Assembly: GCA_022827045.1 (NCBI GenBank)
Contig: JAJDTQ010000017.1
Location: forward strand, 1-29,528
Source of the DNA: Candidatus Binatia bacterium
Lineage (GTDB): Bacteria; Desulfobacterota_B; Binatia; UBA9968; JAJDTQ01
Direction of reading: 5' to 3'
Length of the DNA stretch: 29,528 nt
Shown here: positions 1 to 6,517 of the stretch, in pieces
How positions within the stretch are numbered: the stretch's first letter is position 1
Layout of the letters: each line of letters begins with the position of its first letter
Translations under genes and position numbers: made by a program
The notes under the pieces: generated by a model
The model's database searches: none
Told to the model about the DNA's origin: nothing
The model's input: only the letters and a program-made list of their open reading frames with translations

Positions 1-771
1 GCGACGGTAGCGCATCAGCGGATGCAGGGCGATGGCCTGGTTCGCCGGCAGCGTCCAGGGCGTGGTGGTCCAGATGGCGAAGGCGCCGTCCCCGTCGTCC
101 GGCAGCTTGCCCTTGGCGTCCTTGATGGGGAACTTCACGTATACCGACGGAGTGCGCTGGTTGTCGTACTCCACCTCGGCCTCGGCCAGCGCGGTAGCGC
201 AGGAAGCACACCAGTAGACCGGCTTCTTGCTCCGGTACATGGAGCCGCTCGCCATGAACTTGCCGAGCTCGCGGACCTCGGTGGCCTCGTATTCGAAGTC
301 GATGGTGCGGTAGGGCTCCGCCCAGCGGCCCAGCACTCCCAGCCGCTTGAACTCTTCCCGCTGGACGCCGATGAACTTCTCCGCGTGGGCGCGGCACAGC
401 TTGCGCACCTCCACCTTGCTGAGCAGGTTCTTCTTCTCCCGCCCCAGGGTCTTTTCCACCTGCAGTTCGATGGGCAGTCCGTGACAGTCCCAGCCGGGGA
501 CGTAGGGCGTGCAATAGCCCCTCATGCTCTTGTACTTGATGATGATGTCCTTGAGGACCTTGTTGAGGGCGTGGCCGATGTGGATGCGCTCGTTGGCGTA
601 CGGCGGACCGTCGTGCAGGATGAACTTGGGCGCGCCGCGATTGGCCTCCACCATCTTCTCGTGGACGGCTTCACGCTCCCACTTCTCCACCTGCACGGGC
701 TCCTTCTGCGGCAGGTTGCCGCGCATGGGGAACGTGGTCTTGGGGAGGTTGAGCGTGTCTTTGTAGTCCAT
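1..771 (-). CDS. ileS: Isoleucyl-tRNA synthetase, N-terminal part (cut by window edge)
   Basis: This gene charges tRNA-Ile with isoleucine in the cytoplasm. Only the first 257 codons are present and the rest lies beyond base 1. The class I synthetase signature HIGH is at residues 64-67 within HDGPPYANERIHIGHALNK, and the segment after it (GWDCHGLPIE) is typical of IleRS rather than ValRS or LeuRS. The residues around 220-250 (FAIWTTTPWTLPANQAIALH) are the start of the editing domain. The ATG at 771 begins MDYKDTLNLPKT, the usual IleRS N-terminus, and GTGAGGGACG lies upstream. The gene is divergent from the aldolase-family gene at 1091, with about 320 bp between them. Confidence 0.96.
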   Translation of the reverse strand, partial: MDYKDTLNLPKTTFPMRGNLPQKEPVQVEKWEREAVHEKMVEANRGAPKFILHDGPPYANERIHIGHALNKVLKDIIIKYKSMRGYCTPYVPGWDCHGLPIELQVEKTLGREKKNLLSKVEVRKLCRAHAEKFIGVQREEFKRLGVLGRWAEPYRTIDFEYEATEVRELGKFMASGSMYRSKKPVYWCASCATALAEAEVEYDNQRTPSVYVKFPIKDAKGKLPDDGDGAFAIWTTTPWTLPANQAIALHPLMRYRR

Positions 772-970
772 GAACTTCGTCCCTCACTTGCCGGCAAGCG
801 ACTTCCGGAGCTCCGAAACGACCTTGTGGAATAATTGGTCCGGGCGGAAGGCAGGAGGCCCGTCTTTTCTTGAACCCCTCCCGGAGCATTTGTAACACAA
901 AGCCGCGCCGGGAGTCTACGGGAGTCGGCTGGATTCGCCGGGTCCCGTATGTTATGAAAACCCCGATTTC

Positions 971-992
971 AACGGGCTTTCCGCCCGTTTTT
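971..992 (+). terminator. Rho-independent terminator-like hairpin
   Basis: AACGGGC (971-977) pairs perfectly with GCCCGTT (983-989) around a 5-nt loop, followed by a T run (988-992). The polarity is + strand. No gene on the + strand ends just upstream, so it may end a short untranslated transcript or act as an attenuator in the leader of the gene at 1091. A weak promoter-like pair, TTGAAC (870-875) and TAACAC (893-898) with 17-nt spacing, precedes it. Confidence 0.5.
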
Positions 993-1090
993 CATTCCCG
1001 CTGACGAAGCGTTCCGCCCTTCCGTCCGGTCCGTGTGAAACACGAACCCCGGCGCGGGGCTCGGTTCGGCGTTATCGAGGAGGACCCTCC

Positions 1091-1855
1091 ATGGCCAAGT
1101 CGCAGAAGTCCAAGCTCACCGCGCGCGACCTCGGTCGGCTCAAGAAGACCGTGGCCCTGGCCACCCGCATCCTCTTCCACCAGGGACTTGCCGACTACCA
1201 CGGCCACGTGAGCGCGCGCATCCCCGGCACCAACCGGCTGCTGATCAAGCCGGTGCTGGCGCCTTTGGGGTCGATCCGTGCCAAGGACATCATGGAAGTG
1301 GACATCGACGCCTACATGGAGAACAGCGAGGCCAACTGGGCCAAGGCCGGCAACCAGAAAGCCGTGATCAATCTCAAGATCCCGCCCCGGGAAACCATGA
1401 TCCACGCGGCCATCCTGCGGGCGCGCCCGGACGTCAACTCGGTGGTGCACACGCACCAGCCCCTGGCCACGGCCTTCGCCATCGCCGGCGTGCCCATCCG
1501 TCCCATCTACAACCAGGCTTCGGCGTTCGCCCCGGAGACGCCCATCTTCCACAGCCCCCGGCTCATCTACAGCGTACAGGACGGCGCCGAGCTGGCGGCC
1601 ACGCTGGCCGACCGCATGGCCGTGCTGATGCAGGGTCACGGGATGACCACGGTGGGCGACTGTGTCGAGGAGGCCACCAGCCACGCCGTCTACCTGGAGC
1701 GTACCGCCTACATGCAGTGGGTAGCCAGCAGCATCGGCGAGGCGCCGTCCATGCCGGGCCGGAACATCGCCGTCATGGGGGCCACCAACCGCGGGCGCGC
1801 CCATCACGCGTTCGCCTATTTCGCCGGGCTGCTGCCGGAAGATATGAAGGAGTAG
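1091..1855 (+). CDS. Class II aldolase/adducin family protein
   Basis: The 254-aa product has the fold of metal-dependent class II aldolases and dehydratases (fuculose-1-phosphate aldolase, ribulose-5-phosphate epimerase, adducin head). The expected metal site is visible: acid E101 in PRETMIHAAIL, H120 and H122 in VVHTHQP, and H183 in LMQGHGMTTVG. An early YHGHVSARIPG segment (residues 36-46) is the usual substrate/phosphate-binding region. The ATG follows CGAGGAGGACCCTCC, a strong ribosome binding site. The substrate cannot be read from sequence. The next gene is a UbiD-type decarboxylase, and members of this family beside UbiD genes often belong to aromatic or hydroxy-acid catabolism, so a decarboxylation or aldol-cleavage step on a small acid is a reasonable inference. 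The two are now separated by a transposon-like element (1859-2022). Confidence 0.9.
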   Translation: MAKSQKSKLTARDLGRLKKTVALATRILFHQGLADYHGHVSARIPGTNRLLIKPVLAPLGSIRAKDIMEVDIDAYMENSEANWAKAGNQKAVINLKIPPRETMIHAAILRARPDVNSVVHTHQPLATAFAIAGVPIRPIYNQASAFAPETPIFHSPRLIYSVQDGAELAATLADRMAVLMQGHGMTTVGDCVEEATSHAVYLERTAYMQWVASSIGEAPSMPGRNIAVMGATNRGRAHHAFAYFAGLLPEDMKE

Positions 1856-1858
1856 CCG

Positions 1859-2022
1859 CTAGTGTCGTGTCCCGTAAATTCCTGCAACAAGTTGCGCAGG
1901 AATTTTGTTGTCGGCAAGGCGCGATGACGAGCAGTGGCGTGCACCACGCGAGGAAGAGCAACGCAGCCGACGGCAAAAAGGACCAGCAAATTGTTGCAGG
2001 AATTTACGGGACACGACACTAG
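1859..2022. mobile_element. MITE with 32-bp perfect terminal inverted repeats, CTAG target
   Basis: Bases 1859-1890 are the exact reverse complement of 1991-2022 (32 bp, beginning CTAGTGTCGTGTCCCG). The element is 164 bp and has no coding capacity. Both ends carry CTAG, consistent with insertion at a CTAG site with TA duplication, the known preference of IS630/Tc1-type transposases. Inside the left end AATTCCTGC (1878-1886) is followed by GCAGGAATT, giving a second small hairpin. It is most simply a non-autonomous IS630-like miniature element mobilised by a transposase elsewhere in the genome. It could instead be a purely structural palindrome. Confidence 0.8.
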
Positions 2023-2141
2023 TCGTCTACGGAACGCCCGCGGCGACGCGAGGACCGGCCCCCCAAGGTCAGGCCAAAGGGGCCAACCCGCGAAGCCGCT
2101 AACTACGAAACACGCAGATCACACGACAAGGAAGGTGAACC

Positions 2142-3713
2142 ATGGCTGAGGCGAACAGGACGGAGCCGTCGGCGGCAGGCCGTCCGATACAGGATATCCG
2201 CGAGTGGCTCGACCGCGCGGAGGGGATCAACGAGCTGATCCAGATCGACAAGCCCGTGGACCGTGACGAGGAGATGAGCGCCATCACCTACCTGGTGGCC
2301 AAGCAACATCCGTCCCCGGCCATCCTGTTCGACAACCCGAAAGGGTACGAGGACAGCCCGATCGGCGCCCGGATGTTGTGGAACATCCTAGGTCCCAGCT
2401 CGAAACGCATCGCCCTGACCATCGAGGAGCCGCCCGAAACGCCGACGCTGGAGCTCATTCGACGGCTCAAGGACAAGATGAAGGACCGGATTCCCCCGCG
2501 CGAGGTTCCGGCGAACGAGGCTCCGGTTTACGAGAACACGCTCGAAGGAGCGGACATCGACCTCGAGCAGCTCCCCATTCCCAGGCATTGGCCGCTGGAC
2601 GGGGGCCGTTACGCCGGCACGGCCGACGCGGTCTTCACCCGCGACCCGGATTCCGGATACCTGAACGTGGGCACCTACCGGATGATGCTCCAGGGCAAAC
2701 AACAGGTGGGCCTCTACCTGTCTCCCGGAAAGGACGCCCGGCTCCACATCACCCGGTACTGGGAGAAGGGTGAGTCCGTGCCGGTGGCGGCGGCCTGGGG
2801 AATCGATCCGCTGTTCATGCTGGTGGGCTCCCAGACCTTTCCCAAGAACGTATCGGAGTACGAGTTTGCCGGCGGCATCAAGGGCGAGGCGGTCCCGGTG
2901 GTGCGGGCCCAGACCAGCGACCTGCTGCTGCCGGCCAACGCCGAGCTCGTGGTCGAGGGGGTCATCCACCCCAACTCGGTGAAGACCGAGGGGCCCTTCG
3001 GGGAGTTCCCCGGGTACTACGGCCGGCCCGAGGCCGGCTGCCCTCTGGTGGACATCACACGCGTGCACTACCGCTCCAACCCCGTGCTCACCAACGCCAT
3101 CATGGCGGACTACCCGTCCTGCGAGCAGAGCGGCTTCTTTGCCGTCATCCGCTCGGCGCGCATCTGGGACGACCTGGACAAGCTCGGCATACCGGGCGTG
3201 CAGGGCGTCTACGCCCATCCGGCCGGGGCCGGCGGCTTCGGCATGACCGTCATCAGCGTGGAACAGCGCTACGCCGGCCACGCGGCCCAGTGCCTGGCGC
3301 TGGCCGCCCAGGTGCCCGGCGGGGCCTACTACACCAAGTGGATCATCGCCGTGGACGAGGACATCGATCCCACCGACATGGACCAGGTGATCTGGGCCAT
3401 GAGCAGCCGCTGCAATCCCATCGAAGACATCGACGTGCTGCGGAACACCTGGAGCACCTGGCTGGACCCCACACAGAACCCGCCGGAAGAGCGGCCGTAC
3501 GGTTCCAAGGCGTTGATCAACGCCTGCAAGGAACACCGCTACCTGCCGGTGTTCTCCAAGCGCACCACGCTGAGGCGGGAGATGTACGACCAGGTGGCCG
3601 AACGCTGGAAGGAGTTGGGGCTGCGCGGAACGATTCCATCGGTGCGCGCTTTCGAGGAGGACAAGAAGGTCGTCTACCACGAGCAGGGAGGCTTCGAGCC
3701 CGGGAAGAAGTAG
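2142..3713 (+). CDS. UbiD family decarboxylase (prenylated-FMN dependent)
   Basis: The 523-aa product is of normal UbiD/Fdc length. These cytoplasmic enzymes reversibly decarboxylate aromatic or alpha,beta-unsaturated acids using prenylated FMN made by UbiX. The cofactor-binding segment NVGTYRMMLQGKQQVGLY contains N175 and R180, and EGPFGEFPGYYG supplies E283 and E288, together matching the Arg-Glu-Glu catalytic set of Fdc1. The ATG at 2142 follows AAGGAAGGTGAACC, a good ribosome binding site. No ubiX is visible here, so the cofactor must be supplied from elsewhere. The substrate is unknown. Neighbouring genes do not suggest ubiquinone biosynthesis, so a catabolic decarboxylase linked to the upstream aldolase-family protein is more likely. 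Confidence 0.93.
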   Translation: MAEANRTEPSAAGRPIQDIREWLDRAEGINELIQIDKPVDRDEEMSAITYLVAKQHPSPAILFDNPKGYEDSPIGARMLWNILGPSSKRIALTIEEPPETPTLELIRRLKDKMKDRIPPREVPANEAPVYENTLEGADIDLEQLPIPRHWPLDGGRYAGTADAVFTRDPDSGYLNVGTYRMMLQGKQQVGLYLSPGKDARLHITRYWEKGESVPVAAAWGIDPLFMLVGSQTFPKNVSEYEFAGGIKGEAVPVVRAQTSDLLLPANAELVVEGVIHPNSVKTEGPFGEFPGYYGRPEAGCPLVDITRVHYRSNPVLTNAIMADYPSCEQSGFFAVIRSARIWDDLDKLGIPGVQGVYAHPAGAGGFGMTVISVEQRYAGHAAQCLALAAQVPGGAYYTKWIIAVDEDIDPTDMDQVIWAMSSRCNPIEDIDVLRNTWSTWLDPTQNPPEERPYGSKALINACKEHRYLPVFSKRTTLRREMYDQVAERWKELGLRGTIPSVRAFEEDKKVVYHEQGGFEPGKK

Positions 3714-3769
3714 CCGGCGCGGGATTCTTTCGCAACCCGCCAAAATCGTTAACGAATCTCCTGCAAAGC

Positions 3770-3794
3770 CGAGGGCGGGTAGGGGTCGCCCTCG
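3770..3794 (+). other. Hairpin upstream of the first GPP34 gene
   Basis: CGAGGGCG (3770-3777) pairs with CGCCCTCG (3787-3794) around a 9-nt loop. There is no T run, so it is a poor intrinsic terminator. It lies 24 bp before the ATG at 3819 and just upstream of its AGGAGG site, where it could affect read-through from the UbiD gene or mRNA stability. Confidence 0.4.
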
Positions 3795-3818
3795 CGGCAC
3801 AACAGGTCAGGAGGCGCC

Positions 3819-4472
3819 ATGCTCACATTCACCGAAGAAATCATGCTGTTGATGCTGGACGACGGCGGCGTGTACCGGCCGATCCGTGGCAGCGCGGTGG
3901 AGTACGTCCTGGTTGGTGCCGTGCTGATGGACTTGGCCTTCGCCAACCGCATCGACACCGACCCCGAGAAGCTGATGGTGACCGACCCGGCACCCACCGG
4001 CAACTCGCTGCTGGACCGGACCCTGGAACGCATCGCCAATGCCGGGGAGACCATGAGTACCAAGATGTGGATGGAGGTGCTGGCTCGGGAGCAGGCTGCT
4101 GACATCCGCCAACAGGCCATGAGCACACTCATCGAACGCGGCATTGTCGAGGCCAAAGACGGGCGTTTCCGGATCTTTCGTTCTATCCGGCGCTATCCAA
4201 CCATCGACGAACGCGTCGAACGCGAGGCCAAGCTGCGGCTGAAGGATGTACTGCTGTCCGACGATACTCCGGACCCCCGGGATGTTGCCATGATCGGCCT
4301 GCTGGACGCCTGCGGTATCCTGGACGCCATATTCTCGGAACCTGAGATGGAACGGGTCCGCCCCCGCATCAAGCAACTCCGAATGATGGATCTCATCGGA
4401 CGTGAGGTAGGCAGCGTCGTCGCCGACATCGAAGAGTCCATCACCATGGCCATGGCCCCGTTGACGCACTAG
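3819..4472 (+). CDS. GPP34 (GOLPH3/Vps74-like) family protein, copy 1
   Basis: The 217-aa protein resembles the GPP34 family (eukaryotic GOLPH3/Vps74, phosphoinositide-binding Golgi adaptors; bacterial members are of unknown role). Typical features are the N-terminal TEEIMLLMLDD, the helix VGAVLMDLAFANRIDTD (about residues 32-48), DPAPTGNSLLDRTLERI, the central LIERGIVEAKDGRF, and VLLSDDTPDPRDVAMIGLLDA, in which such proteins name a helix start with P-R-D. No signal peptide or membrane span is seen, so it is cytoplasmic or peripheral. The ATG follows GGTCAGGAGGCGCC. A second copy at 5105 matches at roughly three quarters of positions by eye, even across the start codon context, so this is a recent duplication. 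The function is inferred only from its STAS-gene neighbour: possibly part of a stress or membrane-sensing regulatory unit. Confidence 0.75.
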   Translation: MLTFTEEIMLLMLDDGGVYRPIRGSAVEYVLVGAVLMDLAFANRIDTDPEKLMVTDPAPTGNSLLDRTLERIANAGETMSTKMWMEVLAREQAADIRQQAMSTLIERGIVEAKDGRFRIFRSIRRYPTIDERVEREAKLRLKDVLLSDDTPDPRDVAMIGLLDACGILDAIFSEPEMERVRPRIKQLRMMDLIGREVGSVVADIEESITMAMAPLTH

Positions 4473-4531
4473 CCTCCTGTCCGGCATGTTCTCGCGGGTC
4501 GACACCGGCGTATCCGCACCATCCGCCAACC

Positions 4532-4612
4532 TCTTCGCCACGGCCTTCATGGCCACGAGACGCCCGTCTTCCACAGCCTCCCGGCTGATTCATACGCTTC
4601 AGGGACGAGCGG
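4532..4612 (+). pseudogene. Remnant of a class II aldolase-like gene
   Basis: Bases 4557-4612 closely follow the intact aldolase-family gene at about 1534-1590: GAGACGCCC(A/G)TCTTCCACAG is shared, then CCCGGCT and GTACAGG-like DNA. The stretch around 4532-4547 (CTTCGCCACGGCCTTC) resembles CTGGCCACGGCCTTC of the same gene. The intervening DNA is deleted and the frame is lost, so nothing is translated. It implies a second aldolase gene once stood here, or that part of the aldolase region was duplicated and decayed when the GPP34/STAS genes arrived. Confidence 0.6.
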
Positions 4613-4618
4613 GTCGGC

Positions 4619-4648
4619 TTGTTGCCCACGCATCGGAACTGTGATACT
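4619..4648 (+). promoter_or_regulatory. Candidate sigma-70 promoter for the STAS-GPP34 pair
   Basis: TTGTTG (4619-4624), an 18-nt spacer and GATACT (4643-4648) match the -35 and -10 consensus at four of six positions each. It lies 110 bp upstream of the STAS start codon. The leader between them holds an inverted repeat GACGGTA/TACCGTC (4698-4704 and 4713-4719) that could be an operator or a stem in the mRNA. Confidence 0.4.
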
Positions 4649-4758
4649 CTTTGGCGGCCTTCGTAGGGGGTTCGCGTTCAGTTGAGCGCCAATGCATGAC
4701 GGTAACCGTTGCTACCGTCTTTCGGACAACGTCTCACGCAACAGAGAAAAGGTGTCGG

Positions 4759-5091
4759 ATGGAGATTCAAGAGGAAACAAGGGGATCGGTGGTCGTGGTG
4801 GCCCCGAACGGGCGCGTTGACGGGTTCACCAGCCCGGAGCTCGAGAAGCGGATCTCGGAGATCATAGAGCGTGGCGACCACCGCTTGCTGCTGGACTGCG
4901 AGAACATGGAGTACATCAGCAGCGCGGGGCTGCGCGTGGTCCTGGTCAGTGCGAAAAAGTGCCAGAACGAAGGCGGCAAGCTGGCGGTATGCGCACTGCA
5001 GCCTTCGTGCAAGTCGGTCATGGAAGTCAGCGGGTTCCTCAACATGCTCGAATACCACGAGACCCGCGATGCCGCGCTCGCGGCGGAATAG
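4759..5091 (+). CDS. STAS-domain anti-sigma factor antagonist
   Basis: The 110-aa protein is a single STAS domain of the SpoIIAA/RsbV type. In partner-switching systems such proteins bind and neutralise an anti-sigma kinase when unphosphorylated. The phospho-acceptor region YISSAGLRVVLVSAKK places S55 where RsbV has its phosphorylated serine, and the first strand VVVVAPNGRVDGFTSPELE is typical. The ATG at 4759 gives the normal family length. Longer readings from upstream codons would add a non-homologous tail. No kinase, phosphatase or sigma factor is encoded nearby. The stop codon is 13 bp from the second GPP34 gene, so the two are almost certainly co-transcribed. Confidence 0.9.
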   Translation: MEIQEETRGSVVVVAPNGRVDGFTSPELEKRISEIIERGDHRLLLDCENMEYISSAGLRVVLVSAKKCQNEGGKLAVCALQPSCKSVMEVSGFLNMLEYHETRDAALAAE

Positions 5092-5104
5092 GTCAGGCGA
5101 CGCC

Positions 5105-5758
5105 ATGCTCACATTCACCGAAGAAATCTTGCTGCTGATGCTGGACGACGACGGCCTGTTCCTGCCCATCCGTGGAGGCGCCGTCGAGCACATCATGGTG
5201 GGCGCCGTGCTGATGGATCTGGCCTTCGCCAACCGCATCGACACCGATCCCGAGAAGCTTCAGGTGATCGACGCGACGCCCACCGGCAACGCGCTGCTGG
5301 ACGGAGCCCTGGACAGGATCGCCAATTCCGGCGAGACGATGACCACCAAGGCATGGGTGGAGCTGCTGGCCCGGGAGCAGGCCGCCGACATCCGCCAGCG
5401 GGCCATGGACAGCCTCATCGAACGCGGCATCCTCGAAGCCAAGGACGAGAAGTTCCTCTGGGTGTTCCACTCCCGCCGCTATCCTACCATCGACGGGCGC
5501 GTGGAAAGGGGTGTCAAGCTGCGCATGGAGGACGTGCTATTGTCCGACGACATGCCCGACCCGCGGGACATCGCGCTGGTCTGCCTGGTGGACGCCTGTG
5601 ACATCCTCGGCGACATCTTCTCGGAACGGGAAATGGAGCGGGTCCGTCCCCGCGTCGAGCAGCTCCGCATGATGGACCTGATCGGCCGCGAGGTCAGCAG
5701 CGTCATCGCCGAGATCGAGGAGTCCATCACCATGGCCATGGCCCAGGTCGCGCACTAG
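5105..5758 (+). CDS. GPP34 (GOLPH3/Vps74-like) family protein, copy 2
   Basis: The 217-aa protein is a paralogue of the product of 3819-4472, with the same length and a co-linear alignment without gaps. It keeps the TEEILLLMLDDD N-terminus, VGAVLMDLAFANRIDTDPEK, LIERGILEAKD, DMPDPRDIALVCLVDA and the C-terminal EIEESITMAMA helix. The start at 5105 is chosen because it matches copy 1 exactly (MLTFTEEI) and because the frame reads back without homology into the STAS gene. The upstream site is weaker (GGTCAGGCGACGCC against GGTCAGGAGGCGCC in copy 1), consistent with translation coupled to the STAS gene. It is probably cytoplasmic with unknown function. Dimerisation or competition between the two copies is possible but not shown. 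Confidence 0.75.
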   Translation: MLTFTEEILLLMLDDDGLFLPIRGGAVEHIMVGAVLMDLAFANRIDTDPEKLQVIDATPTGNALLDGALDRIANSGETMTTKAWVELLAREQAADIRQRAMDSLIERGILEAKDEKFLWVFHSRRYPTIDGRVERGVKLRMEDVLLSDDMPDPRDIALVCLVDACDILGDIFSEREMERVRPRVEQLRMMDLIGREVSSVIAEIEESITMAMAQVAH

Positions 5759-5932
5759 CGTCCGCACTCGCACTAAGGCCCGTCCAACTCACCACCCGCA
5801 GGCAGGGTCTGGGACCCTCAACCCGGCCGTCGGCTCTCCGGCAGCCTGCACGTCTCTCCTCGAACGCGGAATCGAGCGAGTAGGGCGTCGCGTTAACGCC
5901 GTCCCTCGACAGCTTCACCATTTCAGCCCTGC

Positions 5933-5947
5933 GTGAAACGGTTTCAC
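5933..5947. promoter_or_regulatory. Candidate operator: perfect 15-bp palindrome
   Basis: GTGAAACGGTTTCAC has perfect 7-bp arms around a central G. It lies 12 bp upstream of the -35 element of the promoter candidate at 5960-5988. The TGAAA/TTTCA half-sites resemble LacI- or TetR-type operators. No regulator gene lies beside it. Confidence 0.5.
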
Positions 5948-5959
5948 CACCAGAAAAGT

Positions 5960-5988
5960 TTGTCATTTGGTGGAATTACCGTTAAAGT
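5960..5988 (+). promoter_or_regulatory. Candidate promoter of the peptide/adaptor/dioxygenase locus
   Basis: TTGTCA (5960-5965; five of six matches) and TAAAGT (5983-5988; four of six) are separated by 17 nt in a local AT-rich stretch unusual for this window. It leads into the strong AAGGAGGAG ribosome binding site at about 6047-6055. Confidence 0.5.
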
Positions 5989-6061
5989 TTGCTCTTCCTC
6001 CAACCGACTAAATCTGTGTGGGCGGCGAAAGGCGCCCAACAAACCAAGGAGGAGAAACGAT

Positions 6062-6289
6062 ATGCAACTCGTCGACTTTCAATCAACGAAGGACCCGTAG
6101 CCGTCCTTGGGCACCTCCACCGCTGTCGCAGTCGCCGTCGTTTCCGGGGCGGGCGTGGTCCCCGCAACGGTAATTGGAGCGGCTACCGGTGCGACAAACG
6201 CATTCATCGCCAGTGACAACTGCGCTCCGTACAAGGTCGACGCGGAGCGTGCCGCCAACGACTACTCGGAAGCAATGGGCATGCCGTAG
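6062..6289 (+). pseudogene. Small peptide ORF interrupted by an in-frame TAG (possible precursor peptide)
   Basis: An excellent ribosome binding site (AAGGAGGAG) stands before ATG 6062, but the frame reads only MQLVDFQSTKDP before TAG at 6098-6100. The same frame continues open for 62 codons to a second TAG at 6287-6289, giving a small-residue, hydrophobic, Gly/Ala/Val-rich stretch (STAVAVAVVSGAGVV, then GAATGATNAFIASDNC, one Cys) and a charged tail. If read as one unit this would be a 74-residue peptide with a polar leader and a membrane-active-looking core. TTG 6107 could start the second part (60 aa), but its ribosome binding site is poor. Alternatives are a true nonsense mutation, a 12-codon leader peptide followed by a separate ORF, or a sequence error. 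The position before a HlyD-type adaptor suggests an exported bacteriocin-like precursor. I do not recognise the family. Confidence 0.4.
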
Positions 6290-6358
6290 CGTAGGGGGCG
6301 CACTGCCATCGGGGTCCGTTGCCCCGAGTACGTCCCTCGGAGTCGAACTGTAGCAAGG

Positions 6359-6388
6359 GGCGACGGGAGGCCACACCCTCCCGTCGCC
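6359..6388 (+). other. Strong 12-bp hairpin (processing or partial-termination stem)
   Basis: GGCGACGGGAGG (6359-6370) pairs perfectly with CCTCCCGTCGCC (6377-6388) around a 6-nt loop. No T run follows. It sits between the peptide-like ORF and the 25-codon ORF. In many peptide-export operons a stem at this place lowers transcription of, or stabilises RNA ahead of, the transport genes; that role is inferred here. Confidence 0.6.
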
Positions 6389-6438
6389 TCACGGGTCCAA
6401 TGCAGGTTCACGCAACCCCATTTTCAAAGGAGGCGAGA

Positions 6439-6516
6439 ATGCGATTCGATCTCATGGGAGCCTTCCTGGACAGGGAAGGAGACGACAGGTTCAGCGTGCC
6501 CCCCATGGGATCCTGA
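6439..6516 (+). CDS. 25-aa ORF directly before the adaptor gene
   Basis: The ORF reads MRFDLMGAFLDREGDDRFSV and ends PPMGS. It has a very strong ribosome binding site (AAAGGAGGCGAGA) at ideal spacing. Its TGA (6514-6516) is one base from the ATG of the HlyD-family gene at 6518, which has no recognisable site of its own. This makes a role in translational coupling of the adaptor gene likely, and the peptide itself could also be an exported product. I recognise no family. Confidence 0.5.
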   Translation: MRFDLMGAFLDREGDDRFSVPPMGS

Positions 6517-6517
6517 A

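Noticed and set aside
1717..2022. Short open frames running through the MITE
   Set aside because: They read across the terminal repeats by chance and show no coding character.
2388..3800. Long minus-strand frame opposite the UbiD gene
   Set aside because: The UbiD motifs are on the + strand and the minus reading has no recognisable domain or ribosome binding site.
4871..5104. Upstream extension of the second GPP34 protein into the STAS gene
   Set aside because: The added residues are the STAS gene in another frame; the start at 5105 matches copy 1 exactly.
5804..5818. Hairpin AGGGTC/GACCCT after the second GPP34 gene as terminator
   Set aside because: The stem is only 6 bp with a 3-nt loop and no T run.
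6098..6100. TAG read as pyrrolysine in the small peptide ORF
   Set aside because: TAG is the ordinary stop of many genes in this window and no pyl genes or insertion element are seen.
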